Of a DNA stretch of 64,000 nt, positions 41,193-49,475 are shown piece after piece. The stretch lies in contig NZ_BEXF01000010.1 in assembly GCF_002897295.1 (NCBI RefSeq), forward strand, positions 186,001 through 250,000, written 5' to 3'. The notes under the pieces are model-generated. The model ran no database searches. It worked only from the letters and a program-made list of their open reading frames with translations, and was not told where the DNA came from. A program made the translations under genes and the position numbers. Source of the stretch: Brevibacillus reuszeri. Its GTDB lineage: Bacteria; Bacillota; Bacilli; Brevibacillales; Brevibacillaceae. The first letter of the stretch is position 1, and each line of letters starts with the position of its first letter.

Positions 41193-41477
41193 GTGGCCAA
41201 TAGAAGAAAAAATCGCGCCGGACGTCTACCCTGTTTATACGGAAATTGGTGCGGACCAGGCTGTTCCGGACCCGGAGCACCGATTGACGATATTGATTCA
41301 TGCTGTAAAAAACACGATATTTGCTACGAGAAGCGCGGTTATTTTTCATGCAGCTGTGACCGCGAGCTACTAAACTGCCTCTCCAAAAAGATTAATTACT
41401 CTACAGAAAAGGGCAGAATGGCTGCATTAATCTCAGCCTATTTCTCCCGCGCGCAATGCCTTCCTGACAAGGATTAA
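41193..41477 (+). CDS. Phospholipase A2-like small protein
   Basis: 94 residues from GTG 41193; a TTG at 41172 would add WWWWQ and is less likely. Calcium-loop-like YGNWCGPGCSGPGAP (16-30) and the hallmark CCKKHDICY (37-45) with catalytic His41 and Asp42, plus ten Cys in all, as in secreted PLA2-type enzymes. Bacterial versions are small and hydrolyse the sn-2 ester of phospholipids, though most in Bacilli are uncharacterised. No Sec signal peptide; the N-terminus is basic (ANRRKNRAGR), so location is open: membrane surface or spore are possible. Confidence 0.75.
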   Translation: MANRRKNRAGRLPCLYGNWCGPGCSGPGAPIDDIDSCCKKHDICYEKRGYFSCSCDRELLNCLSKKINYSTEKGRMAALISAYFSRAQCLPDKD

Positions 41478-41614
41478 CCCCTTCCAAGGTTTGCGATCAC
41501 CGCTTATTCCCCACGTTCATTATTTCGAAGCAAATCGGTCATAAATCTGACAAAACTTCCCTGTAATTCCATTGTATTTTTTGGTACTCTATGGAGTGTC
41601 CAAGGAGGGTCACC

Positions 41615-41818
41615 ATGGAATTGCACATACGAACCAAAGCCAGCCATGCACCGGCACTACAGAAAGAAATAACTTGTCATGGCATCTGTATTTCTGCTTT
41701 ACGTCCGTTTGAAAATGATCAAGTCGAATTCATATTCCACTCTATTTCCGAGCACCAGAAGAAGCTGATATCATATACTTTACGCAATTACAGCTATACG
41801 CTAACATATCTATCTTAG
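41615..41818 (+). CDS. Small hypothetical protein
   Basis: 67 residues from ATG 41615 with AAGGAGGG 5 nt upstream. Soluble alpha/beta-like (MELHIRTKASHAPALQKEITCHG; QVEFIFHSISEHQKKLISY). No family recognised. Lies alone after the PLA2-like gene and ends before a bidirectional terminator. Confidence 0.55.
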   Translation: MELHIRTKASHAPALQKEITCHGICISALRPFENDQVEFIFHSISEHQKKLISYTLRNYSYTLTYLS

Positions 41819-41837
41819 CCACATAAGCAGGATCATT

Positions 41838-41868
41838 TTCTCCCCCCTTTTTAGGGGGGTTCTATTTT
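41838..41868. terminator. Bidirectional terminator
   Basis: CCCCCC-TTTTTTA-GGGGGG hairpin with T-runs on both strands, between the 67-aa gene and thiM (its 5' side overlaps the thiM stop region). Confidence 0.8.
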
Positions 41869-42671
41869 TGTTCTTCCACTTTTCCCATACGCCGAACATC
41901 ATCAGCCGACATCGTAGACAGGGTGTTCAAAAACTCGATTTGAAAGCTGCCTGGCCCCTGGTTTTCTACTTTTTGGGCAGCTAGCTCAGCCGCAACGCCG
42001 TAGGAGACCAAAGCCTGGACACCCGCTTCCAGCTTATCCTGTTCAACCGCAGCGAATGCCCCCATCACAGAAGTAAGCAAGCAACCGGTTCCTGTCACTT
42101 TTGTTAAAATCGGATGTCCATTGTGGATTAGGTATGTTCTCACTCCGTCTGAGATCACATCTACCTTACCCGTAATCGCAACAATGGTTTTGAGCTGCTT
42201 GGCGGCCGCAATTGCCAGAGAGATGACATCTTTGTCGCCAACACCTGCGTCTACGCCCTTTATTTGCCACTCTTCCCCGATCGTATTCGCAATTTCAGCT
42301 GCATTCCCTCTAATAATGGAAATGTCTAGCTGTTTGACTATTTTCCTCGCTGTTTCGGTACGATACGGTGTGGCACCTGCTCCGACAGGATCGAATAAAA
42401 CGGGAACCCCGTGCTCATTGGCAGCTTTTCCGGCGATCAGCATCGCCTCTACCTCTTCTTCATTCAAGGTTCCCATGTTTAGTACGAGAGCACCTGCTAT
42501 TTTGGCCATGTCCGCAACTTCTTCCTTGGCATAGGCCATTACTGGCGATGCCCCCAGCGCCAGTAATCCATTGGCCGTAAAATTGGTCACGACCACATTT
42601 GTAATGTTATGTACGAGCGGATTATTCTGGCGTACGAGATCCAGTGATTGTCCAATTCGGTGAAGCTCCAT
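41862..42671 (-). CDS. thiM: Hydroxyethylthiazole kinase
   Basis: 269 residues of the ribokinase-like ThiM family. Signatures: [19 protein letters not shown] at the substrate end, [30 protein letters not shown], and the catalytic [15 protein letters not shown] (Cys). It phosphorylates 4-methyl-5-(2-hydroxyethyl)thiazole for thiamine salvage. Stand-alone: no thiE or thiD beside it, and no TPP riboswitch is seen upstream. AAAGGGGCAGG site. Confidence 0.95.
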   Translation of the reverse strand: MELHRIGQSLDLVRQNNPLVHNITNVVVTNFTANGLLALGASPVMAYAKEEVADMAKIAGALVLNMGTLNEEEVEAMLIAGKAANEHGVPVLFDPVGAGATPYRTETARKIVKQLDISIIRGNAAEIANTIGEEWQIKGVDAGVGDKDVISLAIAAAKQLKTIVAITGKVDVISDGVRTYLIHNGHPILTKVTGTGCLLTSVMGAFAAVEQDKLEAGVQALVSYGVAAELAAQKVENQGPGSFQIEFLNTLSTMSADDVRRMGKVEEQK

Positions 42672-42697
42672 GAATCCTGCCCCTTTCTATCACATCA

Positions 42698-43270
42698 TCA
42701 GGTGCTGGGAAGCATTTTATGTACTGCCAAGACCTCCCCGAGCTCTGGATGCTCTTGCTTTACTCCTATGATGATATAGGAACGCTGCAAAAGAGGCAAT
42801 TCTCGCATCGAAGCTAAGACATTCCAAGACTTATTGTTCTCACAGAAGACCTTGCTATGGAACAAATAATGGCCTGCACCTTCTTTTAAAACATGAATTT
42901 CTTCCAGAACTGCGGTAATCTTCACACGGTCATCAGGATGGGCAATCCGATTTTCTTCCACCCATTTTTCCTTCATTTCCTCTACCTTTAGCATTTTCCA
43001 TTTGTCCAAAAACTGCCAGTCCCTGGAATGGGGAAAGATATGCTTTGTCTCTTCTAAAAAGTGATTGTATTCTCCATGAAGTTGATCAACATAATCTTCT
43101 ACGTCCTCAGAAATGACGCGAATGGACTCTTCCCCACATGTCCGAATGTGATGTGCGAGATATTTGAAGGACTCAATCATGTCAAAGTCCCCCCATCCCC
43201 AAGCTTGTTCGCCGAAAACTCCCCCTCGGGTTCGGCATTTTGTGCAACTGAAGTAATAATATGTAGACAT
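42698..43270 (-). CDS. Hypothetical protein with N-terminal CxxC
   Basis: 190 residues. Begins STYYYFSCTKCRTRGG (CxxC at 9-12), and His41, His42 and Cys46 (LAHHIRTCGEE) could complete a zinc site; the rest is charged and helical, ending GVKQEHPELGEVLAVHKML. No known domain. GGGAGATAGGGGATTTTAC before the ATG. 26 nt upstream of thiM, perhaps co-transcribed, although no functional link is evident. Confidence 0.65.
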   Translation of the reverse strand: MSTYYYFSCTKCRTRGGVFGEQAWGWGDFDMIESFKYLAHHIRTCGEESIRVISEDVEDYVDQLHGEYNHFLEETKHIFPHSRDWQFLDKWKMLKVEEMKEKWVEENRIAHPDDRVKITAVLEEIHVLKEGAGHYLFHSKVFCENNKSWNVLASMRELPLLQRSYIIIGVKQEHPELGEVLAVHKMLPST

Positions 43271-43516
43271 GTAAAATCCCCTATCTCCCTTTTTTGTGTC
43301 TATTTCTGGTATCGGAAAAGGAAGCCGTGCAATTTATGTTACATTCGAACCTATTTTCAAAAAATAATTATGTAAACTCGTCGATGTACCGGAAAAAATG
43401 CGCTCCCAAACGAAATTCCTACATAAAATCAGGAAAAAATACCCTATTAGAATCAAGCAATCTTCCTTATCATTGTCCACGTAGACAAAACAGTCATCTT
43501 ACGTAGAGGTATTTTC

Positions 43517-44632
43517 ATGAATAAAAAAATGACAAAAATATCCCTTATTATCAGTCTCTGTCTGCTCCTGGCTCTGCCACCCGATTATGCATGGACAGTG
43601 AACGCTGCTGAACAGACTAGCGCAAAGGTACTCGCTACTTCTTTAAACGTGCGCAGTGAACCAAGCTTTCAAGCAGCTGTCGTCGGGTCCTTGTCTTACG
43701 GTGCAACAGTCACGATCTCCAAGGAAGCATACGGCTGGGCACAGATCAGCTATAAGCAAACAACCGGCTGGGTAGCAGGCTACTATCTGCAAAAGACCAC
43801 GAAGGGAGTCGTCCAAGCTGCAAAGCCTGCGGCTTCATCTGGAGCCAGTGTCAGTCGCGGCACCGTCACAGCAGATGCTTTGCGGATGCGCAAAGGACCA
43901 GGCTTGGATCAGGACATCGTGCAGGTCTTGCCACTAGGAACCACACTTGAGATTACGGGTCACAAGGCGGATTGGTTGCAGGTCAAAACCTCTGCTGGAA
44001 AAACAGGCTGGGTTTCAGCCAACTATGTCGGTCAATCTACTGGCAAAGGGACTTCAAAAGCTACAACAAAGGCGACGAACTCCTCTGGCCTTAAGGGAAA
44101 AGTGATCGTCATCGATCCGGGACACGGCGGAAGTGATGTTGGAGCTATCGGACTTAAATGGAAAACGGAAGAAAAGAAGCTCAATCGAGACACTTCGAAC
44201 AAAGTAGCAAGCAAGCTGCGTCAACGGGGAGCACAAGTTATCATGACCAGAACGAGTGACAGCGAGAAGCCTTCACTTTCGCAACGAGTTGCCGTCAGTG
44301 AAGCTAAAGTTGCTGATGCATTTGTCAGCATCCATTACAATTCGTCGATCAAGCCTAACAGTGGAACGTTGACGTTTTTTTATTCGCAAACGAAAGATTA
44401 TCCATTAGCCCGTGCCATCGAAGCACGTCTACGCAGCAATCAAAGCCTCCCAAGCAATGGCATATCGTATGGAGACTATCATGTACTGCGAGAAAATGCT
44501 CAGCCTTCTGTGCTGGTTGAGCTAGGCTTTTTGACCAATGCAAAAGATGAGGCCATCATTCGTACGGCAAGCTATCAGGAACGTGCAGCACAAGCTATTG
44601 TGGATGGGCTGGCCGACTATTTTTCCAACTGA
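43517..44632 (+). CDS. N-acetylmuramoyl-L-alanine amidase with two SH3 domains
   Basis: 371 residues. Signal peptide about 1-31 (ending VNAAEQ). Two bacterial SH3 (SH3_3) modules, about 35-93 and 115-175 (SLNVRSEPSFQAAVVG; ALRMRKGPGLDQDIVQ), bind wall. A Thr/Ser/Lys linker leads to the Amidase_3 domain (about 195-371): Zn ligands in IDPGHGG, the Glu of KTEEKKLNRD and SIHYN; catalytic Glu in VLVELGFLTN. Cleaves the muramoyl-Ala bond; similar to YrvJ/LytC types. GTAGAGGTATTTTC precedes the ATG. Confidence 0.93.
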   Translation: MNKKMTKISLIISLCLLLALPPDYAWTVNAAEQTSAKVLATSLNVRSEPSFQAAVVGSLSYGATVTISKEAYGWAQISYKQTTGWVAGYYLQKTTKGVVQAAKPAASSGASVSRGTVTADALRMRKGPGLDQDIVQVLPLGTTLEITGHKADWLQVKTSAGKTGWVSANYVGQSTGKGTSKATTKATNSSGLKGKVIVIDPGHGGSDVGAIGLKWKTEEKKLNRDTSNKVASKLRQRGAQVIMTRTSDSEKPSLSQRVAVSEAKVADAFVSIHYNSSIKPNSGTLTFFYSQTKDYPLARAIEARLRSNQSLPSNGISYGDYHVLRENAQPSVLVELGFLTNAKDEAIIRTASYQERAAQAIVDGLADYFSN

Positions 44633-44650
44633 AGCAAAAAAACCAACACA

Positions 44651-44690
44651 AAAAGGGCCCTGTCGACTTCCTAGCGACAAGGCCCTTTTC
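44651..44690. terminator. Bidirectional terminator
   Basis: AAAGGGCCCTGTCG / CGACAAGGCCCTTT stem between the amidase and yitT-like genes. Confidence 0.88.
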
Positions 44691-44744
44691 CTTCCTCATT
44701 CTATATGCATGTTTTACAACGATTACACTTCAAATTCATTCGTA

Positions 44745-45401
44745 TTAGCGGTGCGTCATTGAGACGTTGCCATGCCCGTGTCCTTCTTCTTCAGCGGTCT
44801 CACGAGTCCCTGCTTCTACCGTCCATGTAATGACGCGGCTGGAAATGACAACAGCCAAAATGGTATACATCATCTCTTTCATCGGTACGTACCAAAACGA
44901 TAGGCAAAGCACCATAACGTCTAATAAAAGAAAAATCGTACCAATAGACAGCCCTGTGTACTTACTCAGGAGCAAAGACAAAATATCGTCTCCACCCGTT
45001 GCCGCTCCATATCTGAGCACTAGCCCTGTTCCCAGCCCAGTCAAAACACCGGACAACAAGGAAGCGACTGGCATCATGTTATGGAGATCCATTACAATTG
45101 GGGAATACTGCTCAAAGCATTCATAAAAAGCTGTAAAAGCAAGTGAAGCCAGAATCGTATCCCAAATAAATTGACGCCCTCTCACCAGGCATGCCACAAT
45201 AAACAGCGGAATGTCGAGCATGAGCATCATCATCGCCGGAGAAAGGTCAAAGGCGTATTTGGCCAGTAATCCCAGTCCGACGAATCCACCCTCAGACAGG
45301 TGGTTCTGATAGTTAATGTGATAGTAGGCAAAAGCAAGCAAACATGCACCAAACAAAATCAAACTGTAACGCCTTGATACTTGCAGCGCTCTCCTCATCA
45401 T
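44745..45401 (-). CDS. YitT-family membrane protein lacking the DUF2179 domain
   Basis: 218 residues from ATG 45401 (GCGAGG 5 nt upstream). Five or six membrane helices with the YitT pattern GGFVGLGLLAKYAF, DIPLFIVACLVRGRQF and GYGAATGGDDILSLLLSKYTG (here RYGAATGGDD). The usual C-terminal DUF2179 domain is absent: after the last helix only about 30 charged residues remain (EEEGHGHGNVSMTHR). Function of YitT proteins is unknown; a transporter role is plausible. A long structured leader precedes it. Confidence 0.85.
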   Translation of the reverse strand: MMRRALQVSRRYSLILFGACLLAFAYYHINYQNHLSEGGFVGLGLLAKYAFDLSPAMMMLMLDIPLFIVACLVRGRQFIWDTILASLAFTAFYECFEQYSPIVMDLHNMMPVASLLSGVLTGLGTGLVLRYGAATGGDDILSLLLSKYTGLSIGTIFLLLDVMVLCLSFWYVPMKEMMYTILAVVISSRVITWTVEAGTRETAEEEGHGHGNVSMTHR

Positions 45402-45643
45402 GGATTCCTCGCAGTTTTGTCGGTTTTGGCATAGACGCCCAACCAACTACAGAGGAACTTCGTAAGTTTAAGTCGCTACTCATACAAAATGCCTCGCTTC
45501 CGTAGTAGATTGGTACGTCTTTAGTGACGTTCAACTACTACGAAGCTAGATATAGGAGAGGTCATACTGTTTCCAGATCGCCCTATGGGGACGCATGGTA
45601 TCCTGATCCCTTCCATTGCTTTTTCTATATTATAACACAAAAA
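45402..45643 (-). promoter_or_regulatory. yitT leader: promoter, leader peptide and alternative hairpins
   Basis: Minus-strand extended -10 TGTTATAAT (45637-45629). The transcript then encodes a 16-codon ORF (45596-45546, MRPHRAIWKQYDLSYI) whose stop abuts a hairpin of 11 paired positions, CTTCGTAGTAG / CTACTACGGAAG (45545-45535 with 45508-45497), with an inner ACGTC / GACGT helix. CTTCGTA can instead pair with TTACGAA(G) at 45465-45458. A second frame starts at 45483 and overlaps yitT to 45313. The layout recalls a translation-coupled attenuator; the trigger is unknown. Confidence 0.4.
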
Positions 45644-45678
45644 CGGGGAAAAGACGAATATTGCTCGCCTTTTCCCCT
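45644..45678 (-). terminator. Terminator of btuFCD-cobU operon
   Basis: Minus-strand GGGGAAAAGGCGA / TCGTCTTTTCCCC with GTTTTT after it. Confidence 0.8.
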
Positions 45679-45680
45679 TA

Positions 45681-46247
45681 TTAAAACCGAAAAGCTCTGC
45701 TCGTCAGCTCCACAGGAACTCCCGCCGTGACCAAAAAAACCTGGTCGCTTATTGCAGCTATTCGCTGATTCATCAGACCAGCGAGATCACGGAAAAGCCT
45801 CCCCAGCGGATACTCCGGAACAATTCCATCGCCAACTTCATTTGTGACCAACAAGACGGTCCCTGGATATTCGCGTAATACTGTCAGCAGTTCTGTCAGC
45901 TTTTCCATGATCCGCTCCATCGGATTGTCGTTTTCAAGCTTCAACAACCAGTTGGACAGCCACAAGATGAGGCAATCTACGAGTATCACCGTCTCTTTTG
46001 ACTCTACATCCGGCCTGTTCTTGAGAGCTTGCAAGACGTTAGCGAGCGCATACGGCTCCTCTATCGTCTCCCAGTCAAAAGCCGCATGCTCCCGCCTATG
46101 CTGATGCTGGTTTACCCTTTCCTTTAGCTCTTCATCAAATATAGGGGAAGTCGCGATATAAATCCCCGCTGACGCGATATGGGCCGCGTATTTTTCGGCA
46201 AAGGTGCTTTTGCCACTTCTAGCGCCTCCTGTGATCAGTACGACCAA
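45681..46247 (-). CDS. cobU: Adenosylcobinamide kinase/guanylyltransferase
   Basis: 188 residues. P-loop TGGARSGKSTFAEKYA at residues 6-21, the GTP/guanylyl site ETIEEPYAL region with the His of HQHRREHAAFDWE, LVDCLILWLSNWLL and LVTNEVGDGIVPEYPLGRLFRD. Phosphorylates adenosylcobinamide and attaches GMP during corrinoid salvage or nucleotide-loop assembly. Last gene of a B12-riboswitch operon after the transporter; cobS, cobT and cbi genes are not in the window, so salvage is the local theme. Confidence 0.95.
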   Translation of the reverse strand: MVVLITGGARSGKSTFAEKYAAHIASAGIYIATSPIFDEELKERVNQHQHRREHAAFDWETIEEPYALANVLQALKNRPDVESKETVILVDCLILWLSNWLLKLENDNPMERIMEKLTELLTVLREYPGTVLLVTNEVGDGIVPEYPLGRLFRDLAGLMNQRIAAISDQVFLVTAGVPVELTSRAFRF

Positions 46248-46260
46248 CCAGATCCCTCCC

Positions 46261-47043
46261 CTACCTCCACGATTCTGATTTCAAAAAGATCTGCGGCAAT
46301 TGATGTACCGGATGCTCCATCACAATCGGTCTCGTACCATAGACGTCTTCGATCAGGCTGCTTTGCATGATTTCTCTTGGCCCGCCAACCTGTACCTGTT
46401 TTCCTTTGTGGAGCATCAAGATACGATCACAGTACAGCGATGCTAGATTCAAATCATGCAGGACGGCGACCACTGTAACCCCGTTTGTCTTTTGCCAGCT
46501 TTTCACAATATCCATCAACTGAATTTGATAGCCGATATCCAAGTAAGTAGTCGGTTCATCAAGCAGCAGCAGCTTTGGCTTTTGAACCAGGGCTTTTCCA
46601 AGCGCGACTCGCTGTTTTTCCCCACCGCTCAGTTCATCCAGCCCTCTGTCCTCCAATTGCTGCAAGCCAAGCATCTCGATAATGTCATCAATGAGCGAAG
46701 ACGCATCCTCCGCCTCTTCTCCAAGCCAGTTCTGGAAAGGGAAGCGTCCCATCTCCAACACCTCTCGAACACGAAAGCCTACTGGTGGAAGTCCTTCTTG
46801 CTCGAGCACCGCCAAAATCTTGGCAAGCTCCTTGCGGGTATACTTGCGAAGCGGCTTTTCGTTAATGACAATTTCGCCAGCATCGTAGGAGATTACGCCG
46901 GAAATCATTTTTAATAGGGTCGATTTCCCGCTTCCATTTGGACCAATGATCCCGAAAAATTCTCCTTTGTTGACGGAAAAGTGGATGTCCGTCAGAACTA
47001 CCGTCTGATGATATGACTTTTCTAGGCCAGTGACTTGAATCAT
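46261..47043 (-). CDS. btuD: Corrinoid ABC transporter ATP-binding protein
   Basis: 260 residues. Walker A GPNGSGKST, signature LSGGEKQRVALGKAL, Walker B LLLLDEPTTYLD. FecE/BtuD type of the metal-chelate family, with GMLGLQQLEDR. Drives import through BtuC. Stop and start are close to btuC (3 nt) and cobU (13 nt). Confidence 0.93.
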   Translation of the reverse strand: MIQVTGLEKSYHQTVVLTDIHFSVNKGEFFGIIGPNGSGKSTLLKMISGVISYDAGEIVINEKPLRKYTRKELAKILAVLEQEGLPPVGFRVREVLEMGRFPFQNWLGEEAEDASSLIDDIIEMLGLQQLEDRGLDELSGGEKQRVALGKALVQKPKLLLLDEPTTYLDIGYQIQLMDIVKSWQKTNGVTVVAVLHDLNLASLYCDRILMLHKGKQVQVGGPREIMQSSLIEDVYGTRPIVMEHPVHQLPQIFLKSESWR

Positions 47044-47046
47044 TGC

Positions 47047-48084
47047 CTACCTCCTGCCCAGTCGTTTATTCTGCTTTAACAAATAGGCGAAAAATGGTGC
47101 GCCCAGAAAAGCAGTAACGACCCCCAAAGGAATTTCTGTTGGACTCAGTAGCATTCTCGCCACTGTATCTGCCCAGAGGACGTAGATCCCACCGCAAATC
47201 GTCGCCATCGGTAACAGCAGTCGATAATCCGGACCTACCATCAGCCGAACGAGATGTGGCACGACTAAACCGACAAAGCCAACAATTCCCGCGATAGAAA
47301 CAGCACCTGCCGTCAAAAGTGTAGAGACGATCAGGACAACCAGCTTCGTTCGATCCACACTGACGCCCAAGTGAGCTGCTTGCCGCTCTCCGAGAGAAAA
47401 CAAATTCAGTGCGCGGGCGTATGAAACGAGAACCATCAGACCGACAATCAAATAAGGCAGTAACACATATGTAAAGTCCCAACCCCGAAATGACAAGCTG
47501 CCCATGAGCCAAAAGACGATCTCGTTTACAGCTTTATCCGATAGGGATACCATAAACGACACAAGCGAGCCGAGAAATGCTTGAACGACCACACCAGAGA
47601 GCAGCAACGTCTCTGTTTGTAGCTTTCCTTGTGTACTCGCCAGTCGTAGTACAATCCACAAGCTGACAAATCCCGTCAGAAAGGCCACAACCGGAATACT
47701 CCACTGTCCCAAAAAGGAGATGTGCAGACCAAATAGGATGAGAAAGGCTGCACCGACTGCTGATCCTGAAGCAACGCCCATCGTATACGGATCAGCAAGC
47801 GGATTGCGCAGCACTCCTTGAAAGCCAGCTCCTGCAAGAGACAGACACGCCCCTACCAAAACAGCCAATATGACACGTGGAAACCTAATCTTCATCACAA
47901 TTTGCTCCGAGGATTCTGGCCAACTGACAGGTATCAGGTCACCCAGCCCCGGAAGCTGATGCATCAAAATCAACCATACCTCTGAAAGGGGAAGCTGGGC
48001 TGAGCCGAGCGAAATACTAACAACCATAGATGCCAGCAAAGTGAGGCAAGCCACTCCTCCCCATAACAATAGACGCCTTTTCAT
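47047..48084 (-). CDS. btuC: Corrinoid ABC transporter permease
   Basis: 345 residues, about ten membrane helices, FecCD/BtuC family. Marks: GACLSLAGAGFQGVLRNPLADPYTMGVASGSAVGAA and GFVGLVVPHLVRLMVGPDYR. Translocates corrinoid across the membrane with BtuD. Stop of btuF and start of btuC are separated by one base, so translation is likely coupled. Confidence 0.94.
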   Translation of the reverse strand: MKRRLLLWGGVACLTLLASMVVSISLGSAQLPLSEVWLILMHQLPGLGDLIPVSWPESSEQIVMKIRFPRVILAVLVGACLSLAGAGFQGVLRNPLADPYTMGVASGSAVGAAFLILFGLHISFLGQWSIPVVAFLTGFVSLWIVLRLASTQGKLQTETLLLSGVVVQAFLGSLVSFMVSLSDKAVNEIVFWLMGSLSFRGWDFTYVLLPYLIVGLMVLVSYARALNLFSLGERQAAHLGVSVDRTKLVVLIVSTLLTAGAVSIAGIVGFVGLVVPHLVRLMVGPDYRLLLPMATICGGIYVLWADTVARMLLSPTEIPLGVVTAFLGAPFFAYLLKQNKRLGRR

Positions 48085-48085
48085 T

Positions 48086-49081
48086 TTATTTCACCAGGTC
48101 AGGATAAATCGCCTTTGCTACGTCCTTCAAGCCTTGTGTAATACGTGGGCCAGGACGAGAGAGCATATTTTGATCCATGCCAAACACTTGCTTATCGCGA
48201 ATGGCCTTCATTTTTTCCCAGCCTTTGCGCGAAAGGATAATGTCCTCAAGCTTTTTGGACGTCGCCGTATCAACGATTCCGTTTGCATACAAGATCACAT
48301 CTGGGTCATCCCGCAAAATCTTTTCCTCGCTAATGGCATTCCAGCCCTCTGTATCGGAAGCAACATTGTTCGCTCCAGACAGGGTAATCAACTCATCCAT
48401 GAACTCTCCCTTTCCCACGGTCCAGCCAGGGGAGAACTCCAGGTAAACTTTTTTCTTTTCTTCCGGTTTTACGTTTTTTACGGCATCTGTCACTTCCGCA
48501 ATATCCTGCTTCATTTGTGCAACCAGCTTTTCTGCCTGCTCCTGCCGGTTCGTAATAACACCCATGGCAATGATATTGTTCATGATGTCATCCAGCTTTT
48601 TCGGGTGCGTCACATAGACAGGCATGCCCAATGATTTCAGCTTGTCAGCAACAGCCTTTTCCATCGAAATCCCGCCGATAACGAGATCCGGGTTATGTGA
48701 CAGGATGGCTTCCTCATTTGGCGTTACGACCCCACCTACCTTTGGTTTTGCAAGAGCTGCTTCTGGATAATCATCATATTCAGAGACGCCGACAATCCGA
48801 TCATCTAGGCCCAACGCGAATAAAATCTCAGTTTCAGCCGGAGAAGTAGAAATAATTCGTTCAGGAGCCTTTTGGAATGTCACTTCTTTACCTGTCGCAT
48901 CTTTCAACGTTAGCGGGTATGTTGTCTCCTTCACGGTGCTAGTAGGAGGATTCGTTTGAGACGCTTCTTGCTTTGCTGGGGGCTGTGCATTTGGTGCTGG
49001 CTGGCTGTTGCCCGCTTCCGAACACCCAACCAAGCTCAAAGCTATCAAAACAGGGATGAATAATGGCAGTGATCGTTTCAT
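48086..49081 (-). CDS. btuF: Corrinoid-binding lipoprotein of ABC transporter
   Basis: 331 residues. Lipobox LVGC with lipidated Cys20, a Gln/Pro/Thr linker, then the PBP_III fold: ERIISTSPAETEILFALGLDDRIVGVSEYDDYPEAA, KVGGVVTPNEEAILSHNPDLVI, NNVASDTEGWNAISEEKIL. Binds corrinoid outside the membrane. First gene after the cobalamin riboswitch. Confidence 0.93.
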   Translation of the reverse strand: MKRSLPLFIPVLIALSLVGCSEAGNSQPAPNAQPPAKQEASQTNPPTSTVKETTYPLTLKDATGKEVTFQKAPERIISTSPAETEILFALGLDDRIVGVSEYDDYPEAALAKPKVGGVVTPNEEAILSHNPDLVIGGISMEKAVADKLKSLGMPVYVTHPKKLDDIMNNIIAMGVITNRQEQAEKLVAQMKQDIAEVTDAVKNVKPEEKKKVYLEFSPGWTVGKGEFMDELITLSGANNVASDTEGWNAISEEKILRDDPDVILYANGIVDTATSKKLEDIILSRKGWEKMKAIRDKQVFGMDQNMLSRPGPRITQGLKDVAKAIYPDLVK

Positions 49082-49107
49082 TGTAAATTCTTCCTTTCTT
49101 TCCTAAC

Positions 49108-49355
49108 TAAAAAAGCCCCTTTGCGTCCACTGCGGAGCAAGGGGCTGGCATTCAGGATGAATTACGTCATAGGTACCACCTGAGCTTGCCGATCCTTTCC
49201 GCGAAGGTACTGGCGCAATAAAACAAACAGGCAGGTCTCCTGGCTTACGGCACATCTGAATGCCGCTTCACAGTGGCGGGACCGCGCCGGATTTTCACCG
49301 ACTTCCCTTTTCACCCCGTTTCTTTTACGAAGAAACAAGGCACCTGTTTGCATGA
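49108..49355 (-). ncRNA. Cobalamin (B12) riboswitch with terminator
   Basis: Minus strand: CAAACAGGTGCC at the 5' side (about 49351), GGTGAAAATCCGGCGCGGTCC in pieces, the B12 box GCCACTGTGA, then GCCAGGAGACCTGCCTGTTTG closing P1 at about 49223. Downstream a terminator AGCCCCTTGC / GCAAAGGGGCT and T-run (49147-49108) precedes btuF. Adenosylcobalamin should switch the operon off. Confidence 0.94.
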
Positions 49356-49429
49356 GGACTATTTTATTGTAAATAAGGTTGTGACTCACCCACCATGATA
49401 GCACTCATCCAGAAAAAAAAGAATGAAAA

Positions 49430-49465
49430 AGAAAACCAAAGTCCTGACAGGTCCTTGGTTTTTCC
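49430..49465 (-). terminator. Rho-independent terminator
   Basis: Minus-strand AACCAAGGACCTG / CAGGACTTTGGTT with TTTTC; follows the metallo-hydrolase gene. Confidence 0.6.
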
Positions 49466-49475
49466 ATTTGCTTCA

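Noticed and set aside
41862..42671. TPP riboswitch for thiM
   Set aside because: No CUGAGA-type or GGACC-type thi-box elements between 42672 and 43270 region that I can see.
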